From positions 186,001 through 250,000 of the forward strand of contig NZ_LNFY01000010.1 of NCBI RefSeq assembly GCF_011057685.1: a DNA stretch of 64,000 nt, in the 5' to 3' direction. The notes beneath the pieces are model-generated. The model was given only the letters and a program-made list of their open reading frames with translations. It was not told the origin of the DNA and did not search any database. The position numbers were made by a program, and so were the translations under genes. Positions 46,320 through 55,204 of this stretch are shown piece by piece. The DNA is from Thermotoga sp. Ku-13t. GTDB taxonomy: Bacteria; Thermotogota; Thermotogae; Thermotogales; DSM-5069. Numbering within the stretch: the stretch's first letter is position 1; each line of letters begins with the position of its first letter.

Positions 46320-46621
46320 AGTCTCACGTCCAGTATGGTCCCTTTGCTCTCTTCATGAACTTCTTCTCGTGCTGGCGTGCTGCGGCGGGAAGAAGGCCTG
46401 TAGAAAGCGGAAGAACTTCTTTCTTCCGTGGAGGAACCAATGTTCTTTTGTTCCACACCTTCACGAGGGGTAACGGTACGCGAATGCTGTACAGATCTTT
46501 GGATCATCTGCGCATTGACCAGCTGCGCCAGCGCCGTCTGAACATTCGCTTGCTGAGAGACGTTGGTTGAAACGTCGACACCCCTCACGATCATCGTTTG
46601 TAAATCAATCGGGTTTACCAT
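46316..46621 (-). CDS. Small unrecognised protein directly after fliA
   Basis: 101 residues. The first half is helical and Gln/Asn/Val-rich (SQQANVQTALAQLVNAQMIQ), the second half Ser/Arg/Glu-rich and probably disordered (TEERSSSAFYRPSSRRSTPA). ATG 46619-46621 follows GGGGGAAG, and the gene overlaps the fliA end by 17 bases. Such short polar proteins beside fliA could be flagellar regulators or chaperones, but there is no motif to support that. Confidence 0.68.
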   Translation of the reverse strand: MVNPIDLQTMIVRGVDVSTNVSQQANVQTALAQLVNAQMIQRSVQHSRTVTPREGVEQKNIGSSTEERSSSAFYRPSSRRSTPAREEVHEESKGTILDVRL

Positions 46622-47315
46622 CGTCTTCCCCCAACACGTACTTTTTTATCTTGATCAAAGCGCTGGAGAGTATTTGAGAAACTCTGGACTCACTCACCCC
46701 AAGAATAAGACCTATCTCCTTGAGGGAAAGTTCTTGTTCAAATCGCAGCGACAGAACGAGTTGCTCACGTTGTGACAACTGCTTGATAGCCTCTGTCACT
46801 TGCTCGAGCAGTATTTGTTTGTAGGCATCCTGCAACGGCTCCGAATCGGCTTCAACTTCTGGACTGTAAGAATCGTACGTGTCGTACAGGTACTCATCCA
46901 GCCTCAGGAACTGTTTTCTCACCATTTCGTTCTTGGCGCGGATCACTTCCTCGTTGCTCAGGTTCGTGTAGAGACTGACCTCTTCGACCGTCGGGTGCCT
47001 TCCAAGCTTCGATTCGAGCTCGTAGATCGCTTTCTCGACTTCTTTTATGTTTCTCCTCAGATTTCTTGGCATCCAATCTATGTTTCTCAAATAATCGTAC
47101 ATCGCACCCTTGATCCTCTTGATGAGGAAGGTCCTTAGATTGACACCCCTTCTCGGATCGTACCTGCGAATGGCCGAAATGAGCGCGAGCACGCCCTCTT
47201 GAATCAGATCTTCCACTTCGACGTTTTTCGGTAAATGTTGTACGAGATCGCTCGCGATTCTTTTCACCGTTGGCAACAATTCTTTTATGATTTGTTCTTC
47301 ATCTACCTCGTACAT
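46605..47315 (-). CDS. fliA: RNA polymerase sigma factor for flagellar operon (sigma-28)
   Basis: 236 residues. Region 2 contains YDPRRGVNLRTFLIKRIKGA and DYLRNIDWMPRNLRR, characteristic of FliA/SigD-type factors, with region 3 (LGRHPTVEEVSLYTNLSNEE) and a region 4 helix-turn-helix (LSLKEIGLILGVSESRVSQI). It would direct RNA polymerase to late flagellar and chemotaxis promoters. It lies 16 bases after cheD in the same operon. No anti-sigma factor flgM is in the window. Confidence 0.94.
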   Translation of the reverse strand: MYEVDEEQIIKELLPTVKRIASDLVQHLPKNVEVEDLIQEGVLALISAIRRYDPRRGVNLRTFLIKRIKGAMYDYLRNIDWMPRNLRRNIKEVEKAIYELESKLGRHPTVEEVSLYTNLSNEEVIRAKNEMVRKQFLRLDEYLYDTYDSYSPEVEADSEPLQDAYKQILLEQVTEAIKQLSQREQLVLSLRFEQELSLKEIGLILGVSESRVSQILSSALIKIKKYVLGEDDGKPD

Positions 47316-47331
47316 GCCACACCGCCCTCAC

Positions 47332-47814
47332 TCATATTTCTGAAACCTGTATCGTTTCTCCGCCCCCCACTTTCCTTACCAGAAGCTTTCCGGTCTCTAT
47401 GTTGTACTCTATGCTCCTGGCTCTGTTTCCCCCGACATCTTCCGCCCTGAGCGGTATCTGATGGTACTTCAACCAGTACTTCACTGCTTCGACGTTCCTG
47501 GCACCCACGTTCATCCCGGAACTTTCGAACATCGAAGCCCCACCGGCTATTTTGGCCTCGAGCCTCGATTTCGAAGCTCCGAGTGAGACGAGTTTCTCGA
47601 TGAGTGTCGCAACGGCAGTGTCCGCGTATTTACCCGGCATTTGAACGTTCTTTCCTCCGCTGTCGGGAAGCATCACGTGCGCCATTCCACCAACCTTGGC
47701 GACTGGATCTCTCATGCACACACCCACGCACGAACCGAGTCCGAGCGTGATGATCACGGCTGGATTCCGTTCAACTGCGAGTTCGCCTATTCCTATCACA
47801 ACCTTCTTGTTCAT
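47332..47814 (-). CDS. cheD: Chemoreceptor glutamine deamidase CheD
   Basis: 160 residues. The cysteine hydrolase site is visible: Cys29 in LGLGSCVGVCM and His46 in GGMAHVMLPDSGG. CheD deamidates glutamines of chemoreceptors and pairs with CheC, whose CheY-phosphatase activity it raises. The pair is adjacent here with overlapping stop and start (ATGA), which fits that feedback system. Confidence 0.95.
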   Translation of the reverse strand: MNKKVVIGIGELAVERNPAVIITLGLGSCVGVCMRDPVAKVGGMAHVMLPDSGGKNVQMPGKYADTAVATLIEKLVSLGASKSRLEAKIAGGASMFESSGMNVGARNVEAVKYWLKYHQIPLRAEDVGGNRARSIEYNIETGKLLVRKVGGGETIQVSEI

Positions 47815-48416
47815 CTGAGCCCCACCTTCTTGAAGATCGTCTCCAGACTGTTCTCCCCGGGGATCAACAACATGTAAGAACTTATGCTCTGCATACCCTC
47901 AATGCTCAGCTCGGTTTCAACGTATATCGCACTGTCTTCGTACGAAGCGGTGGGTAGCACAGCTTCTGATATGATCGCCGCGAGCATGTCAATCGAAAGC
48001 TCGGGGGGTAACGGGTCTAAGTACAATCCTGTAAACTCCGCCAAGGCTGTTATGTAGGAACCGCACATTATGTTTCCAATTTCTTTCAGGGCAGATTGGG
48101 ACAGTTCGTCAAGTTGTGTGATGTCTTCGCACGGGGAACCTAAAAGGTCCTGAAGGATCCTCTTTGCAGCCAATCTATTGAGCACGAGCACGACGTCGAA
48201 GACGACGTCTCCACGAACTGACATTCTAACGCCAACCACGAGATCTTCAGGTTCCGGGAAGATGAAGGTTATTCTCGAAATCGGGATGACCTCGGCTTTT
48301 GGAACCGTGATTTCCACTTTCTTGTTCGTTAGCTGTGACAATGCCGTGGCCGCATTACCTGTTCCGATGTTGCCGATTTCTTTGAGCAAGTCGAGTTCTC
48401 TCTCTGAGAGTAGCAT
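47811..48416 (-). CDS. cheC: CheY-P phosphatase CheC
   Basis: 201 residues with two phosphatase motifs: ELDLLKEIGNIGTGNA (Glu13, Asn16) and SALKEIGNIMCGSY (Glu111, Asn114). Both active sites look intact. CheC removes phosphate from CheY-P and is stimulated by CheD. The start is ATG 48414-48416, one base after the PilZ gene. Confidence 0.95.
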   Translation of the reverse strand: MLLSERELDLLKEIGNIGTGNAATALSQLTNKKVEITVPKAEVIPISRITFIFPEPEDLVVGVRMSVRGDVVFDVVLVLNRLAAKRILQDLLGSPCEDITQLDELSQSALKEIGNIMCGSYITALAEFTGLYLDPLPPELSIDMLAAIISEAVLPTASYEDSAIYVETELSIEGMQSISSYMLLIPGENSLETIFKKVGLR

Positions 48417-48417
48417 T

Positions 48418-49110
48418 CTACACCTCCTCTCTCGTCTTGCGCAATTTGATCTCCTGCTGGAACACGTACGATACCAAAGCCCTTTCGAGTGCTGGCGGGA
48501 CGTCCAGGAACTGTACCCCGTACTCGTGAAATCCAGTATTTTCGTTAAATCCCGCGTACCTAACGATCTGCGCCTTTTGGCTTGCGAGTTTTATGTCCCC
48601 AAGATCGAGATCCACGTAGATGATCTGTCCGACCTTCAAGAGTTTCGACGTGCACATCAACATCCCACCGGCGCTGAAATCTCTGGTGAGGAAAGAGTAT
48701 CTGTTTGCCTCTTCCTCAATCAAGAAACTGCCGTTGAGTACCAGAGGAATACGGACATACCTCCTTCTCTGCACGCGATCAACCTGTTCGGGCAACGTGA
48801 CGTACATAACCAACAAGTTCGACTCACTATCTCTTCCGTAGTCGAGGACACGGCTGTTGAAGGCGTACACGACTTTGTCCCCGATGGCCATGACCCTTAT
48901 GAATTCCTGTCTCGGCAGAGGAACGAACCTACCCTGATAACTGGGCATCGCAATCTTGAGAACTCCTCTATCGAAGTACGTATCGTGTATCGAGCTTTTC
49001 ATTTTCAGGATCTCGCCTTTCTTGGTTTCAAACTCTACTACGAGAGGCATGCCTGGTTTCAGAGCATCCCTCGCACTGACCTTGACGACGTATTCTGCCA
49101 TCCTTCTCAT
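48418..49110 (-). CDS. PilZ-domain flagellar brake protein, YcgR/YpfB type
   Basis: 230 residues. An N-terminal YcgR-like domain (about 1-110, GMPLVVEFETKKGEILKMKS) is followed by a PilZ domain with both c-di-GMP signatures, RRRYVRIP and DFSAGGM. Such proteins slow or alter flagellar rotation when c-di-GMP is high. It starts within the flhG stop; an in-frame ATG at 49101 is an alternative. Its place in the chemotaxis/export operon supports a motility role. Confidence 0.88.
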   Translation of the reverse strand: MRRMAEYVVKVSARDALKPGMPLVVEFETKKGEILKMKSSIHDTYFDRGVLKIAMPSYQGRFVPLPRQEFIRVMAIGDKVVYAFNSRVLDYGRDSESNLLVMYVTLPEQVDRVQRRRYVRIPLVLNGSFLIEEEANRYSFLTRDFSAGGMLMCTSKLLKVGQIIYVDLDLGDIKLASQKAQIVRYAGFNENTGFHEYGVQFLDVPPALERALVSYVFQQEIKLRKTREEV

Positions 49111-49937
49111 CCCATACCGAAAAGGATTTTGATTCTTTCGATGAAGGACAGCCTTTTCGCGACGACTTTGTTCGTTATCTTGTCAGCGACGCCGTGGATG
49201 GCCAGGGACGGTTGGCACGTTTTCCTGAAAATCACGAATGGTATCTGTCTCGCAACACTTTCTTTCACTACGGGTTCGAACTTCATCACGTGCGTCGAAT
49301 CGAAACTCACGCCGATGAACCTGTTCACAACGGAACTGAACTTTTCGATAGCTTTTCTCCCCTCTCTCAAATCCCTCACCATGTTCATCACAACGTGGAA
49401 GGTCACAGGTTCAAGACCTTTCAGAACGAGTATTTTGACAAAAGTGTATGCGTTCACCAGCGCTGTCGGTTCGGCAGCCGTCAGAACCAGAACGTGGTCA
49501 CTGTTCAGGTAGAACCTCTCCAGCTGTTCGTTGAAACCCGGTGGAAAGTCAAAAATGATGTAGTCGTAGTCTTCTCCGATCTTTCTCAACTCGTTCATAA
49601 CCCTGCCCTTGTCCTCAACGTTGAAAGTGATCAGATCATCGACGTCCATACCACTGCTTATGAGTTCGACCCCGTAGGGGGTCTTGAAGATGACATCGTT
49701 CATGTCCACTTTCTTCTTGAGAAAATCTTTCAGTGTGAACTTCGGTGTTACACCCATGAGTATCTCTGCGTTGGCGAAGCCCGCATCTGCGTCGAACAGC
49801 AGCACTTTATAGCCTCTTTCTTGAAGGACTATCGATAAATTGACGGCAACCACCGTCTTACCTACGCCGCCCTTACCGCTGGCGACACTGATGATCCTTG
49901 CCCCTGAGTTGTAAAGCCCCTCAGCTTGATTGGGCAA
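49107..49937 (-). CDS. flhG: Flagellar number/placement ATPase FlhG (MinD-like)
   Basis: 276 residues of the ParA/MinD family. The deviant Walker A SGKGGVGKTVVAVNLS lies at residues 20-35, then LLFDADAGFANAEILMG and YDYIIFDFPPGF. FlhG sets flagellar number and counteracts FlhF. TTG 49935-49937 is the start, behind GAGGTG, and it overlaps flhF by 17 bases. The FlhF-FlhG pair directly after flhA is standard. Confidence 0.93.
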   Translation of the reverse strand: MPNQAEGLYNSGARIISVASGKGGVGKTVVAVNLSIVLQERGYKVLLFDADAGFANAEILMGVTPKFTLKDFLKKKVDMNDVIFKTPYGVELISSGMDVDDLITFNVEDKGRVMNELRKIGEDYDYIIFDFPPGFNEQLERFYLNSDHVLVLTAAEPTALVNAYTFVKILVLKGLEPVTFHVVMNMVRDLREGRKAIEKFSSVVNRFIGVSFDSTHVMKFEPVVKESVARQIPFVIFRKTCQPSLAIHGVADKITNKVVAKRLSFIERIKILFGMG

Positions 49938-51024
49938 TTCTCAACACCTCTTTCGATAGTAGGTAAGCTATATCTTTCGCGTTCGCTTCCACAATGTCTT
50001 CCGGCACCCTTTGACCGTTGGTAATGAAGGCGAGTGGAATTCCACCCAGAAGTGATGCGTTGATCAGATGCCCAAACGTGCGGGTCTCGTCCATCTTCGT
50101 CAGGATCAGATGTGTATGCCTGGCTGCTTGAAATCTCTCGAGCACGTCCTTGAGATCTGAAAACCTCGAATTCATACTGATCACCAGGAAAGCCAGATTC
50201 GGCTGAATCACGTCGAACAGAGCTTTGAGTTCACTCATCTGCATATCGTTGTTCTGACTCCTTCCAGCCGTGTCGATCAGAACCACATCGAAAGATCTCA
50301 TCGCGTCGAGTTCTATCTTCGCCTCCTTTGGCGTGTAAGCTATCCTCATAGGAATGTCCATGATCGTAGCGTACGTTTTCAGCTGGTCTGTAGCGGCGAT
50401 CCTGTACGTGTCAAGCGTGAGTATAGCCACCTGCTTTTTCTCGACGATTTTCAGCCTCGCGGCGAGCTTGGCAAGTGTCGTGGTTTTACCGACACCCGTC
50501 GGACCTGTGAACAGCACCGCGCCTTCCAGGTTGGGTACCTCAGTCTTCATAAAGGCCACAAGATGCTCCGCCAGACGTTGCCTCAAGGAGTCGTCCAGAT
50601 TCACATCGCCGTAGCTTATCCTCAAATACTCGATGATCTTGCTCGCAACGGACTGCTCTATTTCCTGAGCCTGCATACCTTTCAGAAGTTTTTGTAGGTT
50701 CTGTGGCAAATCGTTCATCCTCTGCATGCCGAGCATCTGCTTCATTTCTTGAATCATCTGTTTGAGCTCTTTGAGTTCTTCCTCCTGACGCTTTTCCCTG
50801 TTTTTGACGAGTAGTTCCTGCAGCCTGTAAACCTCACTGCTTTCTTTTCTCTCCTGGTCTTTGTCTTCACACACCGCGGTGACTTCGAGATACCTTTTTG
50901 CGCCTATTCCCAGAAAGCCTCCTTTCTTGACGCTACGCGTACTCAATATGATGGCGTCCTCACCAAGATCTTTCTTTATCTGCTCAAGGGCTTCCTTTAT
51001 GTCTTTCACAACGTACTTTTTCAT
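49921..51024 (-). CDS. flhF: Flagellar biosynthesis GTPase FlhF (SRP-like)
   Basis: About 367 residues. An N-terminal variable part and helical linker precede the SRP-GTPase NG domain: VLFTGPTGVGKTTTLAKLAA, LTLDTYRIAATDQLKTYA and DVVLIDTAGRSQNN. FlhF marks the site of flagellar assembly. The start ATG 51022-51024 has the better distance to GGTGAGG; the GTG at 51030 overlaps the flhA stop. Confidence 0.93.
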   Translation of the reverse strand: MKKYVVKDIKEALEQIKKDLGEDAIILSTRSVKKGGFLGIGAKRYLEVTAVCEDKDQERKESSEVYRLQELLVKNREKRQEEELKELKQMIQEMKQMLGMQRMNDLPQNLQKLLKGMQAQEIEQSVASKIIEYLRISYGDVNLDDSLRQRLAEHLVAFMKTEVPNLEGAVLFTGPTGVGKTTTLAKLAARLKIVEKKQVAILTLDTYRIAATDQLKTYATIMDIPMRIAYTPKEAKIELDAMRSFDVVLIDTAGRSQNNDMQMSELKALFDVIQPNLAFLVISMNSRFSDLKDVLERFQAARHTHLILTKMDETRTFGHLINASLLGGIPLAFITNGQRVPEDIVEANAKDIAYLLSKEVLRIAQSS

Positions 51025-51026
51025 TT

Positions 51027-53075
51027 TCACAGCCTCACCACACCCTCAACTTGAAGGACTCTGTCCTCAGGCACTTCTTCGTAAGCAATGACTGGCACAT
51101 TGGGCAGGAATTTTCTCACAAGCTGGGCAAAATAAGGTCTTATTGCTCCAGAACAGACCACAAGGGGTGAGAAGCCCTTCTTCATGAGCGTTTCAAGCTG
51201 CTTTGAAAGGTTCTCCATGATTTCTCTCAGTATCTGCGGGTTCAGCACGACCTTTCTTTCTCCGGCAACATCCTGCAACGATTCGAGCAACCTCTTTTCG
51301 AGTTCTCCATCGAGCCCCACAGCATGCAGTTTACCATCTTCGCTGAGCAGTGATTGGCATATCTGCCTCTTCAAAGCTCTCCTCACCTGTTCTGTGAGGT
51401 ACACCAGGTCCGTAGACTTTTCACCGTAATCCAGCAATACCTCGAATATCAGTGGTAGATTTCTTATACTCACACCTTCGCTGAGGAGTCTCTGCAGAAT
51501 CTTCTTCACATCGCCTGCTTTCAAGACTGAGGGTATCAAGTCGTTCACAAGCTGGGGGAATTTTTCTCTCAGACCGTCGATGAGCATGTTGAACTCTCTG
51601 GATCCCAGCAGATCTGCAGCGTTTTTCTTCAAAGTCTCCGTCAGATGTGTTATGAAGACCGTCGGTGGATCGACCACCGTGTAACCGAGCCTGACAGCCT
51701 CTTCCTTACGGGATGGGTCTATCCAGAACGCCTGCAAACCGAAGGCGGGTTCTTTCACGGCGATTCCAGGAATTTTCTCGGTCGCGGTACCTGGATTAAT
51801 CGCCAGCAACCTGTTGGGTATCAACTCGTAACGCGCGACTTCCGCTCCCCTTATCCTAATGAGATATTCGTTTGGTTTCAAAAGTACGCTGTCCCGCACC
51901 CTGATCGGTGATACAACCAGGCCAAGATCGTAGGCGAGCTGTTTTCTCACCATGGCGATTCTCTCGAGGAGGTCTCCCCCTTGCGAAGGATCAGCGAGAG
52001 GGATCAATCCGTACCCTATTTCGACTTCGACGGTGTCACTCTGAATCACTTCCGCTATTTCCTGCGGGCTAATCAAAATCGGCTTTGATGGTGCAGGAGC
52101 AGCAGCCGCAGCGGCGGGAGCAGCAGGCGCAACGCGCCTGGGTGCGGCTCTGAAAGAATAGTAGGCCAGAGCGAGAAAGACGGCGCCTATGATGGAAGCG
52201 GTGATCGGCAACGGTGTGGCCAGACCCAGAAACAGCAGTATGAAACCGGTTATCATGATGACTTTTCGCTCGCTGGAAAGTTCTCGCACCAGATCCTGAC
52301 CGAGGTTCTCCCTGGCGGCAGCTCTGGAGACCAGAATGCCCGTTGCTGTTGAAACCAGCAGGGCCGGGATCTGTGTCACAAGGCCGTCTCCAACGGTCAG
52401 GAGCGCATAAACTTGTGCGGCCTTGGCAAAACTCAAATTGTGCTTCAGCACGCCGATCAGTATGCCTCCGATTATGTTGACCAGGACTATTATGATACTC
52501 GCGATGGCGTCGCCCCTCACGAATTTGGACGCACCGTCCATCGCTCCATAGAAATCTGCCTCTCGCCTTATGAGCTCTCTCCTTCTTCGTGCCTCCTCTT
52601 CAGTGATCAAACCCGCGTTCAGATCGGCATCAACACTCATCTGCTTGCCCGGCATCGCATCCAGTGTGAACCTCGCCGCGACTTCAGCTATGCGTTCGGC
52701 ACCGCGAGTTATAACGATGAACTGTATGATGACGAGTATCAGGAATATGATCAATCCGACGATGTAGTCACCCCGGACAACGAACTCCCCGAACGTTCTT
52801 ATGACCCTGCCTCCGAACTTTTCTCCTTCGAGCAGAATCAACCGCGTTGAGGCAACGTTCAGCGCGAGGCGAAACAGAGTGATTATGAGCAGAAGTGTCG
52901 GAAAGGAGGACATGTCGAGCGCGTGCTTCACGTACATTGAGGACAGCAGGACGATCATCGACAGTGCGATGTTGAGCAGCTGGAAAAAATCCAGCGCGAA
53001 GTCTGGAATAGGGATTATCATCAGAAGAACGATCGCCACAACTGCAACGGCTACGAAAACATCCAAGTGTTTCAC
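51027..53075 (-). CDS. flhA: Flagellar export apparatus protein FlhA
   Basis: 682 residues from GTG 53073-53075. The N-terminal half has about eight membrane segments with the FHIPEP-type loop (GKQMSVDADLNAGLITEEEA). A linker rich in Pro and Ala (PAAPAAAAAAPAPS) near residues 314-327 leads to the cytoplasmic domain that docks substrate-chaperone complexes. It forms the nonameric ring of the type III export gate. Confidence 0.96.
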   Translation of the reverse strand: MKHLDVFVAVAVVAIVLLMIIPIPDFALDFFQLLNIALSMIVLLSSMYVKHALDMSSFPTLLLIITLFRLALNVASTRLILLEGEKFGGRVIRTFGEFVVRGDYIVGLIIFLILVIIQFIVITRGAERIAEVAARFTLDAMPGKQMSVDADLNAGLITEEEARRRRELIRREADFYGAMDGASKFVRGDAIASIIIVLVNIIGGILIGVLKHNLSFAKAAQVYALLTVGDGLVTQIPALLVSTATGILVSRAAARENLGQDLVRELSSERKVIMITGFILLFLGLATPLPITASIIGAVFLALAYYSFRAAPRRVAPAAPAAAAAAPAPSKPILISPQEIAEVIQSDTVEVEIGYGLIPLADPSQGGDLLERIAMVRKQLAYDLGLVVSPIRVRDSVLLKPNEYLIRIRGAEVARYELIPNRLLAINPGTATEKIPGIAVKEPAFGLQAFWIDPSRKEEAVRLGYTVVDPPTVFITHLTETLKKNAADLLGSREFNMLIDGLREKFPQLVNDLIPSVLKAGDVKKILQRLLSEGVSIRNLPLIFEVLLDYGEKSTDLVYLTEQVRRALKRQICQSLLSEDGKLHAVGLDGELEKRLLESLQDVAGERKVVLNPQILREIMENLSKQLETLMKKGFSPLVVCSGAIRPYFAQLVRKFLPNVPVIAYEEVPEDRVLQVEGVVRL

Positions 53076-53108
53076 GTTTTCGCTCCCTTAACATCAGATT
53101 ATATCAAG

Positions 53109-54233
53109 TTACCTCAGCGAGTAAACGTATGCGAGGATCTCTGCCACGGCTCTGTAAAGATTTGGAGGGATCTGTTCACCCACCTCGCAACTTTTGAAAA
53201 GCTCCCACGCTACCTGGGGGTTTCTAACGATGGGGACACCACTCTTGGTAGCTATCTCAACGATCTTTTTTGCAACTTCATCTGCTCCCTTTGCGATGAC
53301 TTCCGGTGCTTCCATATTTTCAGAATCGTACTGCAGAGCGACGGCGACGTGCGTCGGGTTCGTGATCACAACGTCCGCTTCGGGAACCTTCTGTAACATC
53401 CTGCTCCTCGCGAGCCTCATCATGATCTCGCGTTGACGTCTCTTCACTTCCGGGTTACCTTCAACTTCCTTGAATTCTTCCTTCAATTCCTGCCTGGTCA
53501 TGCGCAGACTCTTTTCGAATTCCCATCTCTGGAAAAGATAGTCAACCAGTGCCAGGACCAGCATCGCTATGGCACAGCGCAGCATCAGCGTGCTGACGAG
53601 ATCCGCGAGGTACCAGACCGAAGCGTGCGGTTCAACATCGGAAAGTCGAGGCAATTCACTGTAACGCTGCTTGATCAGGCTGTACGACACGTAGCCCACG
53701 ATGGCAAGTTTGACGATCGTCTTGAAGAGTTCAAAGAGATTCCTTAAAGAGAACATTCTTTTCAAACCATCGATCGGGTTGATCCTGTTCAGGTCAAACT
53801 TCAGGGGTTTGAAAGAGAACAAAAACTTCGTCTGCAGAGCACCTACGATTATGCTTACCAGCGCCACGATGGACATCAGGAGAATCAGAAGAACAAGGGG
53901 ATCTCTAAAAAGGTGGAATACGAAACTTGATAACGTTTCTTCGTCCACAGGTTCAAGTGAGAAAAAAGGTACGGACGCGTTCATCAATGTTCTACTGAGC
54001 TGCGGCAGAAGAAGTTTCAAAGCAATGGTCGCAGCAAGAAAGCCCACCGCCATGTTCAACTCACGCGATACAGCTACCTGACCTTCCTCTCTCGCCTTTC
54101 TTCTGCGCCTCGGGGTGGGTTTCTCGGTTCTGTCCGGATCGGCAAAAAGCTGAAGATCAATGTTCAGCGGTTCATGAAAAACTCTATGAAATTGATCATC
54201 TTCTCTGCCAGCTGAGTGCTCATCTCTGCCCAT
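53109..54233 (-). CDS. flhB: Flagellar export switch protein FlhB
   Basis: The conserved protein runs from IDLQLFADPDRTEKPTPRRR through four membrane segments to a cytoplasmic domain with the self-cleavage site NPTH (ADVVITNPTHVAVALQY). FlhB switches export from rod/hook to filament subunits. The only ATG upstream is at 54233, which would put about 22 unrelated residues inside fliR; the conserved part begins at CTG 54165-54167 (overlapping the fliR stop) or ATT 54159-54161, so a non-standard start is possible. I give the longer coordinates. Confidence 0.9.
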   Translation of the reverse strand: MGRDEHSAGREDDQFHRVFHEPLNIDLQLFADPDRTEKPTPRRRRKAREEGQVAVSRELNMAVGFLAATIALKLLLPQLSRTLMNASVPFFSLEPVDEETLSSFVFHLFRDPLVLLILLMSIVALVSIIVGALQTKFLFSFKPLKFDLNRINPIDGLKRMFSLRNLFELFKTIVKLAIVGYVSYSLIKQRYSELPRLSDVEPHASVWYLADLVSTLMLRCAIAMLVLALVDYLFQRWEFEKSLRMTRQELKEEFKEVEGNPEVKRRQREIMMRLARSRMLQKVPEADVVITNPTHVAVALQYDSENMEAPEVIAKGADEVAKKIVEIATKSGVPIVRNPQVAWELFKSCEVGEQIPPNLYRAVAEILAYVYSLR

Positions 54234-54931
54234 ATACCTATCATTCCCACCATCAAGAGCATACCAACGAGAACTTTCAAAGGCAAGCCCACCATGAACA
54301 CGTTCATCTGGGGAACCAGTCGGGACAGAATGCCCAGTGCAACCGAAACGATCAGCATGAATCCGATCAGGGGCATACCGAACTTGAACGCGATCACGAA
54401 GCTTTCAGAAATTTTGTTGATAATGATATCCAGAAAATTCAATCTTTCCAGAGAATCCGTGAGTGAAAAGTGCTTGAACGAATCGACGATCGCCTGATAG
54501 AGAAGCAAATGCCCCTTTATCGTGACGAAGACAAACAGACCGATCGTGTACAGCAGTTCCCCATGCAGTGGTACTTCTTCACGCTGCGGATCGAACACGG
54601 AAGACATGGCGTACCCCATCTGTGTACCGAAAACTTCTCCAGCCAGGCTCAGGCCCGAGAGCGGTAGCAGCGCCAGAAATCCCACGACCAGACCGTAGAG
54701 GTAATTGTTGAGCATTGCGAGTACGAGTGATAGAACCGGAACGTCCAGAGGAACCACCTGTTGTAGCGCGGGTACCACCAGCCAGCTCAAGAATACGGCG
54801 AGAAGCGCCTTCACCTGCACAGGTAGAAACCAGTCTCCAAAGAATGGTGCGACTGTGAACATCCCGGCTATCCTGGTCAGAGCCAGAACCCAGACGAGGA
54901 ATTTCTCCTGAACGAATTCGTAGAGGTTCAG
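54164..54931 (-). CDS. fliR: Flagellar export apparatus protein FliR
   Basis: About 255 residues from a CTG at 54929-54931, giving (M)NLYEFVQEKFLVWVLALTRI, then AGMFTVAPFFGDWFLPVQVK, the conserved first membrane helix region of FliR. The first ATG in frame is at 54862, inside that conserved region, and would remove about 23 residues. No ATG, GTG or TTG lies between the fliQ stop and 54862. GGGGAT is placed 8 bases before the CTG. FliR is part of the helical FliPQR export pore. Confidence 0.88.
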   Translation of the reverse strand: MNLYEFVQEKFLVWVLALTRIAGMFTVAPFFGDWFLPVQVKALLAVFLSWLVVPALQQVVPLDVPVLSLVLAMLNNYLYGLVVGFLALLPLSGLSLAGEVFGTQMGYAMSSVFDPQREEVPLHGELLYTIGLFVFVTIKGHLLLYQAIVDSFKHFSLTDSLERLNFLDIIINKISESFVIAFKFGMPLIGFMLIVSVALGILSRLVPQMNVFMVGLPLKVLVGMLLMVGMIGIWAEMSTQLAEKMINFIEFFMNR

Positions 54932-54932
54932 A

Positions 54933-55199
54933 TCATATCATCCCCATGAATTTTTCCATGACTTCCTGCGTGTATTCGACGAGCTTTTGAAGCATCCACG
55001 AACCGAGCAACATGATGGTGAGGAATGTCAGTATTATCTTCGGCGCAAAGGTCAGCGTTTGTTCGTGTATCTGTGTGGCTGCTTGCAACACACCGATGAT
55101 CAAACCTGCGATCAGGCTCACCAGCAAGGGTGGAGTTATCAAGATCAGTATGAGCTCGATACCTTCTTTGACCACATCGACAAAAACGTCTATCGTCAA
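54933..55199 (-). CDS. fliQ: Flagellar export apparatus protein FliQ
   Basis: 88 residues, the usual FliQ size, with two membrane helices (ELILILITPPLLVSLIAGLI and PKIILTFLTIMLLGSWML) joined by the conserved QAATQIHEQTLTF. The start is TTG 55197-55199, six bases after GAGGTG; the frame stays open to 55250 within fliP, but that would exceed the family length. Member of the FliPQR pore. Confidence 0.93.
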   Translation of the reverse strand: MTIDVFVDVVKEGIELILILITPPLLVSLIAGLIIGVLQAATQIHEQTLTFAPKIILTFLTIMLLGSWMLQKLVEYTQEVMEKFMGMI

Positions 55200-55204
55200 G
55201 AGTA

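Noticed and set aside
52075-52140. GC-rich, repeat-like stretch in flhA
   Set aside because: It encodes the Ala/Pro-rich linker between the membrane and cytoplasmic parts of FlhA, not a separate repeat element.
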